Below, piece after piece: positions 25,017 through 33,784 of a DNA stretch of 64,000 nt. The notes beneath the pieces are model-generated. The model saw nothing but the letters and a program-made list of their open reading frames with translations. It ran no database searches and had not been told where the DNA came from. A program made the translations under genes and the position numbers. How positions within the stretch are numbered: position 1 is the stretch's first letter; every line of letters begins with the position of its first letter. This DNA comes from Micromonospora echinospora (lineage in GTDB: Bacteria; Actinomycetota; Actinomycetes; Mycobacteriales; Micromonosporaceae): NCBI RefSeq assembly GCF_900091495.1, contig NZ_LT607413.1, positions 5,843,001 through 5,907,000 on the forward strand, read 5' to 3'.

Positions 25017-26236
25017 GGGTCGGACACGGGACGGCGTGTCTCGCGGTCGTGCCCGGCGAACCGATGGGTGGGTACGTCGACCGCTCGCAGGGGGTCCAGG
25101 ACGTGCTCGACCCGCTCGAGGTGCACGTGGTGACCTTCGCTGACGACGGTCACCGGTTCGCGCTGGTGGTGGTGGACCTGATCTGTGTGAACACCGACGT
25201 CGTCGAGCGGACCCGGGCCGCCCTGCGGGACGTCGGGGTGTCGTCCTGCTGGGTCGCGGCCACGCACACCCACGCGAGCCCGGAGGCGGGTTGCGCCCCC
25301 GGCGGCGGGGTCACCCCACCGCACGTCGGCGACCGGCTCGTGGCCGCGTCGCTCGCGGCCGCGCGCGGGGCCGTGGCGGCCGAGCGGGCAGCCCGGCTGA
25401 CCGCCACCCGCACCCTGGTCTCCGGACTCGCGGGTCGCCGCAACGTCGTGGACCCGCCACCGATGGACATTCCGGTCGACACGATCACGGTCACCGTGGG
25501 TACGGACGTGGTCGGCCTGATCGTGGTCTCCCCGGTCCACCCGACCATCCTCCCCGCCGCCAACAACCACGTGAGCGCGGACCTGACCGGAGGGATCCGT
25601 CGGGCCCTGTCCGCGCCCGACCGGTGGGTGGTCGTCGCCACCGGCGCCGCCGGCGACATCAGTACCCGGCACACCCGCCAGGGGCACGGACCACCCGAGG
25701 TGGACCGGCTCGGCGCCCGGGTGGCCGACCGGTTCGTGCCACCGCCGGCACCCGTCGGTGGCGGTCCGGCCGCCCCGGTGCGCCCGCCGGTCTCGCGGAG
25801 CGTGCGCCTGCGGCCCAAACAGCCGGCGGAACTCGACGCGTCCGCGCGCCCGATTCCCCAGGTCCGGAACGAGCGCATCCGCCGGGTCCTGCACCAGGGG
25901 CTGCGGATCGCGCGGGAACAGGCCGCCCGCCAGCGCAGCGAACCGTACGAGGTCGAGATCGCGGCGGTCGACCTCGACGGTGTGACGGTCGTCGGCGTGC
26001 CCGGCGAACTGTTCCTGGAGCTGGGGGAGGCGATCCGGACCCGGGCGGGTGGCGTCGTGGTCCTCGGCTACACGAACGGCTACCTCGGCTACCTGCCCGC
26101 CCGCGACACCCCGCCCTGCTACGAAACCTTCGCCAGTCCGGTCAGCGCCGGCAGCGGCGAGATCGTCGTCGAAACCGCCGTCGAGGCGGCCCGCGAGGCC
26201 GCCCGCGACCGTCGTTCCAGGAGGAACCGTGCCTGA
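25013..26236 (+). CDS. Neutral/alkaline ceramidase N-terminal-domain-like hydrolase, probably cytoplasmic
   Basis: 407 residues from ATG 25013, overlapping the kinase stop (ATGA). The metal-binding stretch VAATHTHASPEAG (near 80-92) matches the histidine motif THTHSGPGG of non-lysosomal ceramidases; FALVVVDLICVNTDVVERTRAAL before it and VVATGAAGDISTRHTR (compare N-x-G-D-V-S/P-N) after it also fit. GYTNGYLGYLPARDTPPCYETF near the end is typical of the family too. It lacks a signal peptide and the C-terminal Ig domain of true ceramidases, so lipid hydrolysis is unlikely. Position between a sugar kinase and a SIS protein suggests it cleaves an imported, possibly N-acylated, sugar or glycoconjugate. 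Function is inference. Confidence 0.7.
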   Translation: MRVGHGTACLAVVPGEPMGGYVDRSQGVQDVLDPLEVHVVTFADDGHRFALVVVDLICVNTDVVERTRAALRDVGVSSCWVAATHTHASPEAGCAPGGGVTPPHVGDRLVAASLAAARGAVAAERAARLTATRTLVSGLAGRRNVVDPPPMDIPVDTITVTVGTDVVGLIVVSPVHPTILPAANNHVSADLTGGIRRALSAPDRWVVVATGAAGDISTRHTRQGHGPPEVDRLGARVADRFVPPPAPVGGGPAAPVRPPVSRSVRLRPKQPAELDASARPIPQVRNERIRRVLHQGLRIAREQAARQRSEPYEVEIAAVDLDGVTVVGVPGELFLELGEAIRTRAGGVVVLGYTNGYLGYLPARDTPPCYETFASPVSAGSGEIVVETAVEAAREAARDRRSRRNRA

Positions 26237-26978
26237 ACCTACCTACGCCGCCATCGCGCGGACCGCGCTCGACCAGATCCTCGCCACCCAGCTCACGGCG
26301 ATCGAGTCGGCGGCCACGCTCGTCGCCGACTCGATCGCCGCCGGTGGTGTGCTCCAGGCTTTCGGGACCGGCCACTCGCGGATCGTCACCCTCGAACTCG
26401 CGGCGCGTGCCGGTGGCCTCGCCCCGGTCAGCATGCTGGCGGTCAAGGACCTCGTGATGTTCGGCGGCGCCGACCCGGGGCCGATCCTGGACCCGACGTA
26501 CGAGCGGGAGTCCGGCCTGGCCGAGCGGATCTACGCGCTCGCCGCGCCCGCCGCGCACGACCCCTTCCTGATTGTCTCCAACTCCGGCATCAACGCCGCC
26601 GTGGTCGAGATGGCGACGCTGGCCCGGGACCGGGGACACCCGATCATCGCCGTCACCTCGCTCACCCACACCCGGTCGGCCGGGGCACGGGCGACCGGCG
26701 GACCGCACCTGGCCGACCTGGCGGACGTGGTGATCGACAACCTCGCTCCGGCCGGGGACGCGGCGCTGGAGATCAGCCCGGGAATCCGGATCGGGGCGCT
26801 GTCGTCGCTCACCGGGGTCTTCGTCGCCCAGATGCTCACCGAGCTGGTCTGCCGCCGGCTCCTGGACCGGGGTCTCGACCTGCCGGTCTACATCTCGGCG
26901 AACCTCGCCCAGGGCGACGCGCACAACGCGGCCCTCCAGGAGCGGTACCGCGAGCGGGTCCGTCCGATCGAACCGTGA
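26229..26978 (+). CDS. SIS-domain sugar-phosphate protein
   Basis: 249 residues from GTG 26229, overlapping the previous gene by 8 bp, with CCAGGAGG upstream. One SIS domain of the sugar-isomerase type: GVLQAFGTGHSRIVTLELAARAGGL (phosphosugar loop), DPFLIVSNSGINAAVVEMATLARDRGHPIIAVTSL (Ser-rich S-N-S-G loop) and a C-terminal helix bundle. Such single-domain proteins include MurQ-like etherases, GmhA-like isomerases and uncharacterised GlcNAc-linked proteins; the MurQ catalytic Glu region is not clearly matched. Last gene of the operon; acts on the kinase product, most probably an isomerase or deaminase-like step. Confidence 0.78.
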   Translation: MPEPTYAAIARTALDQILATQLTAIESAATLVADSIAAGGVLQAFGTGHSRIVTLELAARAGGLAPVSMLAVKDLVMFGGADPGPILDPTYERESGLAERIYALAAPAAHDPFLIVSNSGINAAVVEMATLARDRGHPIIAVTSLTHTRSAGARATGGPHLADLADVVIDNLAPAGDAALEISPGIRIGALSSLTGVFVAQMLTELVCRRLLDRGLDLPVYISANLAQGDAHNAALQERYRERVRPIEP

Positions 26979-27011
26979 CTCCTCGGCCCCGCCGCCGGAG
27001 CCCCGGGTCCG

Positions 27012-27989
27012 TCAGTCGGTGCGGACCGGGGCGGCCGGGATGACGTCCCGCCGGTCGACGGCGGTGACGTCGTCCGGCGGTCGCGGGCTCCGGTCGTCGT
27101 CGGCGAGGCGCGGGCTCGGGTCCTCGTCGGGGGGCTCCGGCGGGGAGATCCAGGTGACCAGCACGACCGAGATGATCATGAGGAGGAACCAGGAGGCGAG
27201 CTTCGCCGGGGAGACGGGTTGCCAACCGTCCAACTGGCCGGGGTAGAGCCAGGCGTTCGACCAGGTGGCGATGTTCTCCGCGAGCCAGATGAAGAACGCG
27301 ACGAGGAGGAAGGCCAGCAGGAGCGGCATGCGCCACCGGAGCCGGAAGACGCGGAACTGCATGACACAACGCCCGAACACCAGCACGACGAGTGCGACGA
27401 GGACCCAGCGGGCGTCCCAGACGTAGTGGTTGGTGAAGAAGTTGACGTAGATGGCGACGGCCAGGACGGCCGTCGCCCACCGCTTCGGGTAGCGGACGAA
27501 ACGCAGGTCGAACAGCCGGTGGACCCGGACCATGTAGGAGCCCACCGCGGCGTACATGAAACCGGTGAAGAGGGGCACCGCGCCGACCCGCAGGACGCCG
27601 TCGGGCGCGTAGGACCACGAGCCGACGTCGGTCTTGAACAGCTCCATGGCGGTGCCCACGAGGTGGAACAGGAGCACGACCCGCAGCTCGCGCAGGGTCT
27701 CCAGGCGTCCGGCCACCATCACGACCTGGATGGCGACCGCGGCGACGGTCAACGCGTCGTTGCGGGCGAGCGCCGCGTCCTCCGGATACCACAGGTGCGC
27801 CGCCATGATGACCGCGAGCATCGCCCCGCCGAACACGCACGCCCAGGCCTGCTTGAGTCCGAAGGCCAGGAACTCGGTCAGCCAGGCGAGCGGCCCGCGC
27901 CGGGGCAGCCGGGCCAGGACCGCGCGGACGCGGGCGTCGATCGCCCGTTCGCCGGAGGTCAGGTCGGTCGATTTGGAAGGGGTGCGCAC
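27012..27989 (-). CDS. DUF817 family integral membrane protein
   Basis: 325 residues from GTG 27989. After a charged N-terminal 35 residues there are about eight hydrophobic helices. Family-typical phrases are FLAFGLKQAWACVFGG, HLVGTAMELFKTDVGSWSY (the most conserved part), PLFTGFMYAAVGSYMVR, YVNFFTNHYVWDARW and WFLLMIISVVLVTW. The C-terminal 50 residues are polar and acidic, and presumably cytoplasmic. The family has no known function. It converges on the SIS gene and stands alone. Confidence 0.8.
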   Translation of the reverse strand: MRTPSKSTDLTSGERAIDARVRAVLARLPRRGPLAWLTEFLAFGLKQAWACVFGGAMLAVIMAAHLWYPEDAALARNDALTVAAVAIQVVMVAGRLETLRELRVVLLFHLVGTAMELFKTDVGSWSYAPDGVLRVGAVPLFTGFMYAAVGSYMVRVHRLFDLRFVRYPKRWATAVLAVAIYVNFFTNHYVWDARWVLVALVVLVFGRCVMQFRVFRLRWRMPLLLAFLLVAFFIWLAENIATWSNAWLYPGQLDGWQPVSPAKLASWFLLMIISVVLVTWISPPEPPDEDPSPRLADDDRSPRPPDDVTAVDRRDVIPAAPVRTD

Positions 27990-28055
27990 CGCCCAGACGC
28001 TATCGGGCCGGCGCGGCCCACCGGGCCGTCACCCGGTGGGCCGCGCGTGGGGCGC

Positions 28056-28880
28056 TCAGAAGGCGGTCGCCACCGAGCCCTTGTAGCGCTCGCCGATGAA
28101 CGTCTTCACCTCGGCGGAGTGCAACAGCTCCTCCAGCTTCCGTACCCGGGGGTCGCTGTCGCCGCCGTCGCGGACCACCAGCAGGTTCGCGTACGGGTTG
28201 CCGTCCCCCTTCTCCAGTGCGAGCGCGTCGGTGGCCGGGGTGAGGCCGGCGTCGATGGCGTAGTTGCCGTTGATCACCGCTGCGGCGGTGTCGTCGAGGC
28301 TGCGGGGCAGCTGCGCCGCCTCCAGCTCCCGGAACTCCAACTGCTTCGGGTTGTCGACGATGTCGCGGGTGGTGGCCTTCACCCCGGCGCCCTCCCGGAG
28401 TGTGATCACACCGTTCTCCGCGAGCAGGTTGAGCGCCCGGCCCGAGTTGGACGGGTCGTTCGGGAGGGCGACCACGCCCTTGGCCGGCAGGTCGGTGAGG
28501 CTGTCGACCTTCTTCGAGTACACCCCGAGCGGCTCGATGTGCACCGGCTTGAGGGCGGTGAAGCGGTAACCCTTGGCGGCCTTCTCCTCGTCCAGGTACG
28601 GGACGTGCTGGAAGTAGTTCGCGTCGAGTTGCCCGTCGGCGAGCGCCCGGTTCGGCTGCACGTAGTCGGTGAACTCCACGATCTCCAGTTCCAGCCCGGC
28701 CTTCTCCGCCAGGTTGTCCTTGACGTAGGTGAGGATCTCGCCGTGCGGCACCGGGCTGACGCCGACCTTGAGCGCGGCGTCGGTGGGTGTCGAGGTGCCG
28801 GTGTCGTCCGTGCCGGAGCCGCAGGCGGTGAGGGCCAGGACGAGGGTGGCGATGATCAGCGAGGGCAGTCTGCGTCGCAC
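28056..28880 (-). CDS. metQ: Methionine ABC importer, binding lipoprotein MetQ
   Basis: 274 residues from GTG 28880. The lipobox LALTAC is followed by the NlpA/MetQ fold: LKVGVSPVPHGEILTYVKD, VEFTDYVQPNRALADGQLDANYFQHVPYLDEE (the aromatic and Asn ligand-binding run) and VALPNDPSNSGRALNLL. It binds D/L-methionine outside the membrane. Last gene of the leftward metNIQ operon, 45 bp after metI. Confidence 0.93.
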   Translation of the reverse strand: MRRRLPSLIIATLVLALTACGSGTDDTGTSTPTDAALKVGVSPVPHGEILTYVKDNLAEKAGLELEIVEFTDYVQPNRALADGQLDANYFQHVPYLDEEKAAKGYRFTALKPVHIEPLGVYSKKVDSLTDLPAKGVVALPNDPSNSGRALNLLAENGVITLREGAGVKATTRDIVDNPKQLEFRELEAAQLPRSLDDTAAAVINGNYAIDAGLTPATDALALEKGDGNPYANLLVVRDGGDSDPRVRKLEELLHSAEVKTFIGERYKGSVATAF

Positions 28881-28925
28881 GGTGGTGCCTTTCTCCCTGT
28901 CGTCCAGGGCGGTCGACGTGGGTGA

Positions 28926-29582
28926 CTATCGGTGGGACAGGTGCCGGGCGAGCCGGTCACCGAGCATCTGGACGGCCTGCACGAGCACGATCAGCAGCAC
29001 GACGGTGCCGATCATCACGTCGTCCTCGAACCGCTGGTAGCCGTAGCGCAGGGCGAGGTCGCCGAGGCCCCCGCCGCCGACCACGCCCGCCATCGCGGAG
29101 TACCCGACGAGCGCGACGACCGTGATGGTCAGCCCGGCCACCAGGCCGGGCCTGGCCTCGCGGAGCAGGACCTTGACGATGATCTGCCAGCGGGAGGCGC
29201 CCATCGCCCGGGCCGCGTTCACCACGTCGTGGCCCACCTCCCGGATCGAGGTCTCGACGATCCGGGCGTAGAACGGGATGGCGCTGACGGTCAGCGGGAC
29301 GATGGCGGCGGTGGTGCCGATGGTGGTGCCGGTGACGGCCCGGGTGAACGGGATGATCGCCACCAGCAGGATGATGAAGGGCAGGGACCGGCCGACGTTG
29401 ACGACGAGGCCGAGCAGGGCGTTCACCGCCGGGGCCGCCAGCAGGTTGCCCCGGTCGGTGAGGACCAGCAGGACACCGACCAGCAGCCCGCCGATCCCGG
29501 AGAGCAGGGTGGCGACGCCGACCATGTAGGCGGTCTCGGTGAGGCCCTGCCGGAGCAGGTCCACCAGGTCCGGGGCGATCAT
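28926..29582 (-). CDS. metI: Methionine ABC importer permease MetI
   Basis: 218 residues from ATG 29582, overlapping the metN stop by 4 bp. Five hydrophobic helices; the EAA loop reads VVNAARAMGASRWQIIVKVLLREARPGLVAG, and SLPFIILLVAIIPFTRAVTGTTIG is diagnostic of MetI. Usual family length. Confidence 0.93.
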   Translation of the reverse strand: MIAPDLVDLLRQGLTETAYMVGVATLLSGIGGLLVGVLLVLTDRGNLLAAPAVNALLGLVVNVGRSLPFIILLVAIIPFTRAVTGTTIGTTAAIVPLTVSAIPFYARIVETSIREVGHDVVNAARAMGASRWQIIVKVLLREARPGLVAGLTITVVALVGYSAMAGVVGGGGLGDLALRYGYQRFEDDVMIGTVVLLIVLVQAVQMLGDRLARHLSHR

Positions 29583-30559
29583 CGGGCGGCCTCCACGGTC
29601 AGTCCGGCCCCGCGCAGGTCGTGCAGCGCGCCGGCCAGTCCGGGCGCGGCCTCGGGGAGCGCGAGGCGCAGCCGGCCCGCCCGGGTGGCGGCGAGCTGCT
29701 CGACGGCGCCGGCCACGATCCGGACGTCCAGGTCGTGCCGGCGGGCGAGGGTGGCGACGACGTCGTCGCCGGCCCGCCCGGTCAGCGTCACGTCGACGAG
29801 GACGTGGTCGGGCATGGTCGGCACCGGGCCCAGCGGGAAGAGGTCCCGGGCGAGCTGCGAGTCGGGACGGTTGACCAGGTCGGCCACCGGCCCGGACTCG
29901 ACGAACCGGCCGTCCCGCATGACCGCCACCGCGTCGCAGAGCCGTTTGACCACGTCCATCTCGTGGGTGATCAGCAGGATGGTCAGGCCGAGCCGCCTGG
30001 TGAGGTCGCGCAGGAGGGTGAGGATGGCTCCGGTGGTGTCCGGGTCGAGCGCCGAGGTCGCCTCGTCCGACAGGAGCAGTCGGGGGCGGCTGGCGAGGGC
30101 CCGGGCGATACCGACCCGTTGCTTCTGCCCGCCGGAGAGCTGGGCGGGGTACGCGTCCGCGCGGTCGGTGAGATCGACCAGGTCGAGCAGCTCCTCGACG
30201 CGGGCGGCCCGCTTCCGGCGGGGCACGCCCATCACCTCCAGCGCGAAGCTCACGTTGCCGGCGGCCGTACGGGAGTGCAGCAGGGCGAAGTGCTGGTGGA
30301 TCATGCCGATGTCCTGCCGGGCGCGCCGGAGGTGGCGCTCCGGCAGCCCGGTCAGTTCCACCCCGGCGACGGTCACCCGGCCCTCGTCGGGGCGTTCCAG
30401 CAGGTTGACGCAGCGCAGCAGGGTACTCTTGCCCGCGCCGCTGCGGCCGACGACGCCGAACACCTGGCCCTCGGCGACGGTGAGGTCGACGCCGTCCACG
30501 GCGGTGACCGGGCCGCCCCGGGTGGGGAAGGTCTTCCGCAGACCTTCGATGCGAATCAC
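29579..30559 (-). CDS. metN: Methionine ABC importer ATPase MetN
   Basis: The start is placed at GTG 30559, because AGGA lies 8 bp upstream; an in-frame TTG 30577 would add six residues. 326 residues. Walker A GRSGAGKSTLLR, Q-loop IGMIHQHFALLHSRT (MetN-specific), signature LSGGQKQRVGIARAL, Walker B LLLSDEATSALDP and switch LITHEMDVV are intact. The last 90 residues form the NIL regulatory domain, which in relatives binds methionine and shuts the transporter. First gene of metNIQ. A 19-bp palindrome about 105-125 bp upstream may control it; no SAM riboswitch could be recognised. Confidence 0.93.
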   Translation of the reverse strand: MIRIEGLRKTFPTRGGPVTAVDGVDLTVAEGQVFGVVGRSGAGKSTLLRCVNLLERPDEGRVTVAGVELTGLPERHLRRARQDIGMIHQHFALLHSRTAAGNVSFALEVMGVPRRKRAARVEELLDLVDLTDRADAYPAQLSGGQKQRVGIARALASRPRLLLSDEATSALDPDTTGAILTLLRDLTRRLGLTILLITHEMDVVKRLCDAVAVMRDGRFVESGPVADLVNRPDSQLARDLFPLGPVPTMPDHVLVDVTLTGRAGDDVVATLARRHDLDVRIVAGAVEQLAATRAGRLRLALPEAAPGLAGALHDLRGAGLTVEAAR

Positions 30560-30662
30560 GGTGGTGTTCCTCGTCAATCCAACGGGGTCAGGGGTGCTGC
30601 CGGGGTCGCCGGACCGGTGGGGATCGGGTCGCCCGGGGAGCCCGGAGCGAATAGGCGATCTT

Positions 30663-30681
30663 CCCTACCTGACAAGTAGGG
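30663..30681. promoter_or_regulatory. Palindrome upstream of metNIQ
   Basis: CCCTAC-N7-GTAGGG, perfect 6-bp arms, in an AT-richer spot between the divergent metN and histidine kinase genes. On the minus strand the loop contains TTGTCA, a possible -35 for met. Could be an operator or a small hairpin; regulator unknown. Confidence 0.4.
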
Positions 30682-30880
30682 TACTCGGTGACCTGGGAAG
30701 ACCCGCAGGCTGCGCCCCCGAACGTGAGGCGGAACACGCCGCGCCAGGAACACCGACCCGACCTGCCGACCGGGGCCGGGCGGGAACGCCCCGGCCCCCG
30801 AACGTGGGGCCGTCGCCGCACCGTGTCCGGCGGACCGCGGCCGTTCGCCGTCGGCCGGCGCGATGTGCCATCGTCGCGGC

Positions 30881-32146
30881 ATGACAGTGCATCCCACGCC
30901 CTGGCGGCGGCCCGGTCCGTCGCCCGAGCAACGGCGCACCGACGTCCTGGTCGGCGTGGCCGTGGCGGCGGTCGCGCTGCTCAACCTCACCCTGGCCAAC
31001 AGCGCCGGCCAGTTCGTCCTCGGCCCGCCGCCCGCCTGGCCGGAGCAGGTGTTCTGGACGCTGGCCTGCACGGTGCCGCTGGTCGTGCGCCGGCGCTGGC
31101 CGGTCGCCGTCGCGATCGTGATCTCCGTGGCGTTCATCGCGGCCCAGTTCCGCCAGTCGCCCGAGCAGCAGGTCTCCAACGGAGCGCTCTACGCGGCCGT
31201 GTACACGGTCGGCGCCTGGAGCGCCGACCGCGGGTGGGCCCGCCGGGTGCGGATCGGCATCATCGCCGCGATGTTCGGCTGGCTCGCCCTCTCCGTCGCG
31301 CTGACCGTGGCCGACATCCCACCGGACGCGTTCTCCGACGCGAACGGCCCACTGGAGCCGCTGCTCGCGGTCCTGGTCAACAGCGTGCTGATCAACGTGT
31401 TCTTCTTCGGCTTCGCGTACCTCTTCGGCGACACCGCGTGGACGTCGGCCCGCCGGCAGCACCAGCTGGAGGTGCAGGCCGACCAGCTCCGCCGGTCGCA
31501 GGCCGACGCCGCCCAGGTCGCGGTCATGGGGGAGCGGGTACGCATCGCGCGTGAGCTGCACGACGTGGTGGCGCACCACGTGTCGGTGATGGGTGTGCAG
31601 GCCTCGGCGACCCGGCGGGTGATGGACAAGGACCCGGACAAGGCGCGCACCGCGCTGGCAGCGGTCGAGCAGAGCGCCCGGACGGCCGTCGACGAGCTGC
31701 GCCGGATGCTCAACCTGCTGCGCGCCAGCGGCTCGGACGAGCGGCCGGGCGGTGTGGGGATCGACCGGATCGAGGAACTCGTGACCAACGCCCGGGACGC
31801 CGGTCTCGACGCCCGGTTCGGCGTGTACGGTCAGCCGGTGCCACTCCCGGAGTCCCTCTCGCAGGCGGCGTACCGGATCGTCCAGGAGGCCATCACCAAC
31901 ACGCTGAAGCACGCGAGCGCCACGGAGGTCGACGTGCGGATCCGCTACCACGCCACCGAACTGGAGATCGACGTGGCCGACAACGGGCGCGGCGCGCCGC
32001 CGGGGGCCACCGCCGGCGTCGGGCTCGGCCTCATCGGCATGCGGGAGCGGGTCACCGCCCACGACGGCGCGCTGACGGCCGACTCGCGGCCCGGCGGCGG
32101 GTTCCGCGTCCGGGCCCGGTTCCCCCTGGTGCGGGTGCCGGCGTGA
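30881..32146 (+). CDS. Sensor histidine kinase, NarL-partner (HisKA_3) class
   Basis: 421 residues from ATG 30881 (in-frame upstream start at 30863 judged weaker). Four or five membrane segments occupy about 25-190. They are followed by a dimerisation domain with the phospho-acceptor His in ERVRIARELHDVVAHHVSVM, then an ATPase domain with N box AITNTLKHA, G1 DNGRGAPP and G2 GLGLIGMRERV. There is no large extracellular sensor, so it probably senses the membrane or a partner transporter. It overlaps its regulator by 4 bp and precedes an ABC exporter. Confidence 0.92.
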   Translation: MTVHPTPWRRPGPSPEQRRTDVLVGVAVAAVALLNLTLANSAGQFVLGPPPAWPEQVFWTLACTVPLVVRRRWPVAVAIVISVAFIAAQFRQSPEQQVSNGALYAAVYTVGAWSADRGWARRVRIGIIAAMFGWLALSVALTVADIPPDAFSDANGPLEPLLAVLVNSVLINVFFFGFAYLFGDTAWTSARRQHQLEVQADQLRRSQADAAQVAVMGERVRIARELHDVVAHHVSVMGVQASATRRVMDKDPDKARTALAAVEQSARTAVDELRRMLNLLRASGSDERPGGVGIDRIEELVTNARDAGLDARFGVYGQPVPLPESLSQAAYRIVQEAITNTLKHASATEVDVRIRYHATELEIDVADNGRGAPPGATAGVGLGLIGMRERVTAHDGALTADSRPGGGFRVRARFPLVRVPA

Positions 32147-32811
32147 GCGCGATCCGGGTGCTGCTCGCCGACGACCACCACCTGGTGCGGACCGGGTTCC
32201 GGGTCATCCTGGAGGCGGAGGACGACATCGAGGTGGTCGGTGAGGCCTCCGACGGTCGGCAGGCGGTCGACCTGGCCGCCCGCCAGCGGCCCGACGTGGT
32301 GCTGATGGACGTCGAGATGCCCGGCACGGACGGGCTGGAAGCGACCCGGCGGATCGTCGCGGCCGACACCGGACCCGCCGTGCTGATCCTCACCACGTTC
32401 GACCGGGACGACTACCTGTTCGCCGCCCTCCAGGCCGGCGCCAGCGGCTTCCTGCTCAAGAACGGCACGCCGGAGGCGCTGATCGACGCGGTGCGCGTGG
32501 TGGCCCGGGGCGACGCGCTGCTCGCGCCCGAGATCACCCGCCGGGTCATCGCCACGTTCGCCCGGCCGGGCGCGCCGACCGGCGGCCGGGCCGACGGCGC
32601 CCGCCTGTCCGAGCTGACCCCGCGCGAGCACGAGGTGCTGGTGCTGCTGGCCGGCGGGGCCACCAACGCGGAGATCGCGACCGCCCTGTTCCTCGGCGAG
32701 GCGACCGTGAAGACCCACGTCAGTCGGGTGCTGGCCAAACTCGGGCTGCGTGACCGGACGCAGGCGGTCGTGTACGCGTACGAACACGGGGTCGTCACCC
32801 CCGGAGCCTGA
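32143..32811 (+). CDS. Response regulator, NarL/FixJ family
   Basis: 222 residues from GTG 32143 (GTGA overlap). The receiver has ADDHH, phosphorylation site Asp in PDVVLMDVEMPGTDG, conserved Thr in LILTTF and Lys in GFLLKNGTPE. The C-terminal LuxR helix-turn-helix reads LTPREHEVLVLLAGGATNAEIATALFLGEATVKTHVSRVLAKLGLRDR. Partner of the preceding kinase; the likely target is the following ABC pair. Confidence 0.93.
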   Translation: MSAIRVLLADDHHLVRTGFRVILEAEDDIEVVGEASDGRQAVDLAARQRPDVVLMDVEMPGTDGLEATRRIVAADTGPAVLILTTFDRDDYLFAALQAGASGFLLKNGTPEALIDAVRVVARGDALLAPEITRRVIATFARPGAPTGGRADGARLSELTPREHEVLVLLAGGATNAEIATALFLGEATVKTHVSRVLAKLGLRDRTQAVVYAYEHGVVTPGA

Positions 32812-32890
32812 TCATCCGTCGCGCGACGGACCCCGACGGTCGATCGTGCGACGGAGGCTGCCGGGGGCGATCCTGCCTACCGTCGTGGAT

Positions 32891-33784
32891 ATGACTTCGC
32901 TTCTGCATCTCGAGGCGGTGAACCGCGACTTCGGCGACCGGCGGGTGCTGCGGGACGTCACCTTCGACGTGGCACCGGGCCGCCTGACCGGGTTCGTGGG
33001 CGCCAACGGCGCGGGGAAGACCACCACGATGCGCATCATCCTGGGCGCACTCGCCGCCGACTCCGGCACGGTGACCTGGGGCGGCGCGCCACTGACCCGC
33101 GACGTCCGGCGCCGCTTCGGCTACATGCCGGAGGAACGCGGGCTCTACCCGAAGATGTCCGTCCGCGAGCAGTTGGTCTACCTGGGCCGGCTGCACGGCC
33201 TCGGCGCGGACGCGGTCGCAAGCAACGTCGACGCCCTGCTCACCCGCCTCGGTCTCGGCGAACGGGCCGACGACACGCTGGAGAAGCTGTCGCTGGGCAA
33301 CCAGCAGCGGGCGCAGATCGCCGCCGCCCTGGTGCACGAGCCGGACCTGCTGGTGCTGGACGAGCCGTTCTCCGGTCTCGACCCGCTGGCCGTCGACACG
33401 GTGCTGACGGTGCTGCGCGAGTACACCGAGCGCGGCGTCGCGGTGCTGTTCTCCAGCCACCAGCTGGAACTGGTCGAGCGGCTCTGCGACGACCTGGTCA
33501 TCATCGCCGACGGCGTGGTGCGGGCCGCCGGTGGACGCGAGCGCCTGCGCCAGACGTACGCCCTGCCCCGGTACGAGATCCGGGTCGACGGCGACGCCGG
33601 CTGGCTGCGCGACCAGCCGGGGGTGACCGTGGTCGACCTGGACGGCGCGCACGCCGTCTTCGACCTGGCCGACGGCGTCGACGACCAGTCGGTGCTGCGC
33701 GCGGCGCTCGACCGGGGACCGGTGCGCGCGTTCCGTCCCCTCACCCCGTCCCTGGCCGAGATCTTCCGGGAGGTCACGCGATGA
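32891..33784 (+). CDS. ABC exporter ATPase, NatA-like
   Basis: 297 residues from ATG 32891. Walker A GANGAGKTTTM, Q-loop FGYMPEERGLYPKMSV (the ERGLYPKM phrase is characteristic of NatA-type sodium/bacteriocin exporters), signature LSLGNQQRAQIAAAL, Walker B LLVLDEPFSGLDP and switch SSHQLELVERL. The C-terminal 70 residues follow the DUF4162-like extension of such ATPases. The stop overlaps the permease ATG. Confidence 0.88.
   Translation: MTSLLHLEAVNRDFGDRRVLRDVTFDVAPGRLTGFVGANGAGKTTTMRIILGALAADSGTVTWGGAPLTRDVRRRFGYMPEERGLYPKMSVREQLVYLGRLHGLGADAVASNVDALLTRLGLGERADDTLEKLSLGNQQRAQIAAALVHEPDLLVLDEPFSGLDPLAVDTVLTVLREYTERGVAVLFSSHQLELVERLCDDLVIIADGVVRAAGGRERLRQTYALPRYEIRVDGDAGWLRDQPGVTVVDLDGAHAVFDLADGVDDQSVLRAALDRGPVRAFRPLTPSLAEIFREVTR

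Noticed and set aside
30578..30880. SAM riboswitch ahead of metNIQ
   Set aside because: Searched for SAM-I/IV core blocks by eye; none fits. Only the CCCTAC palindrome stands out.
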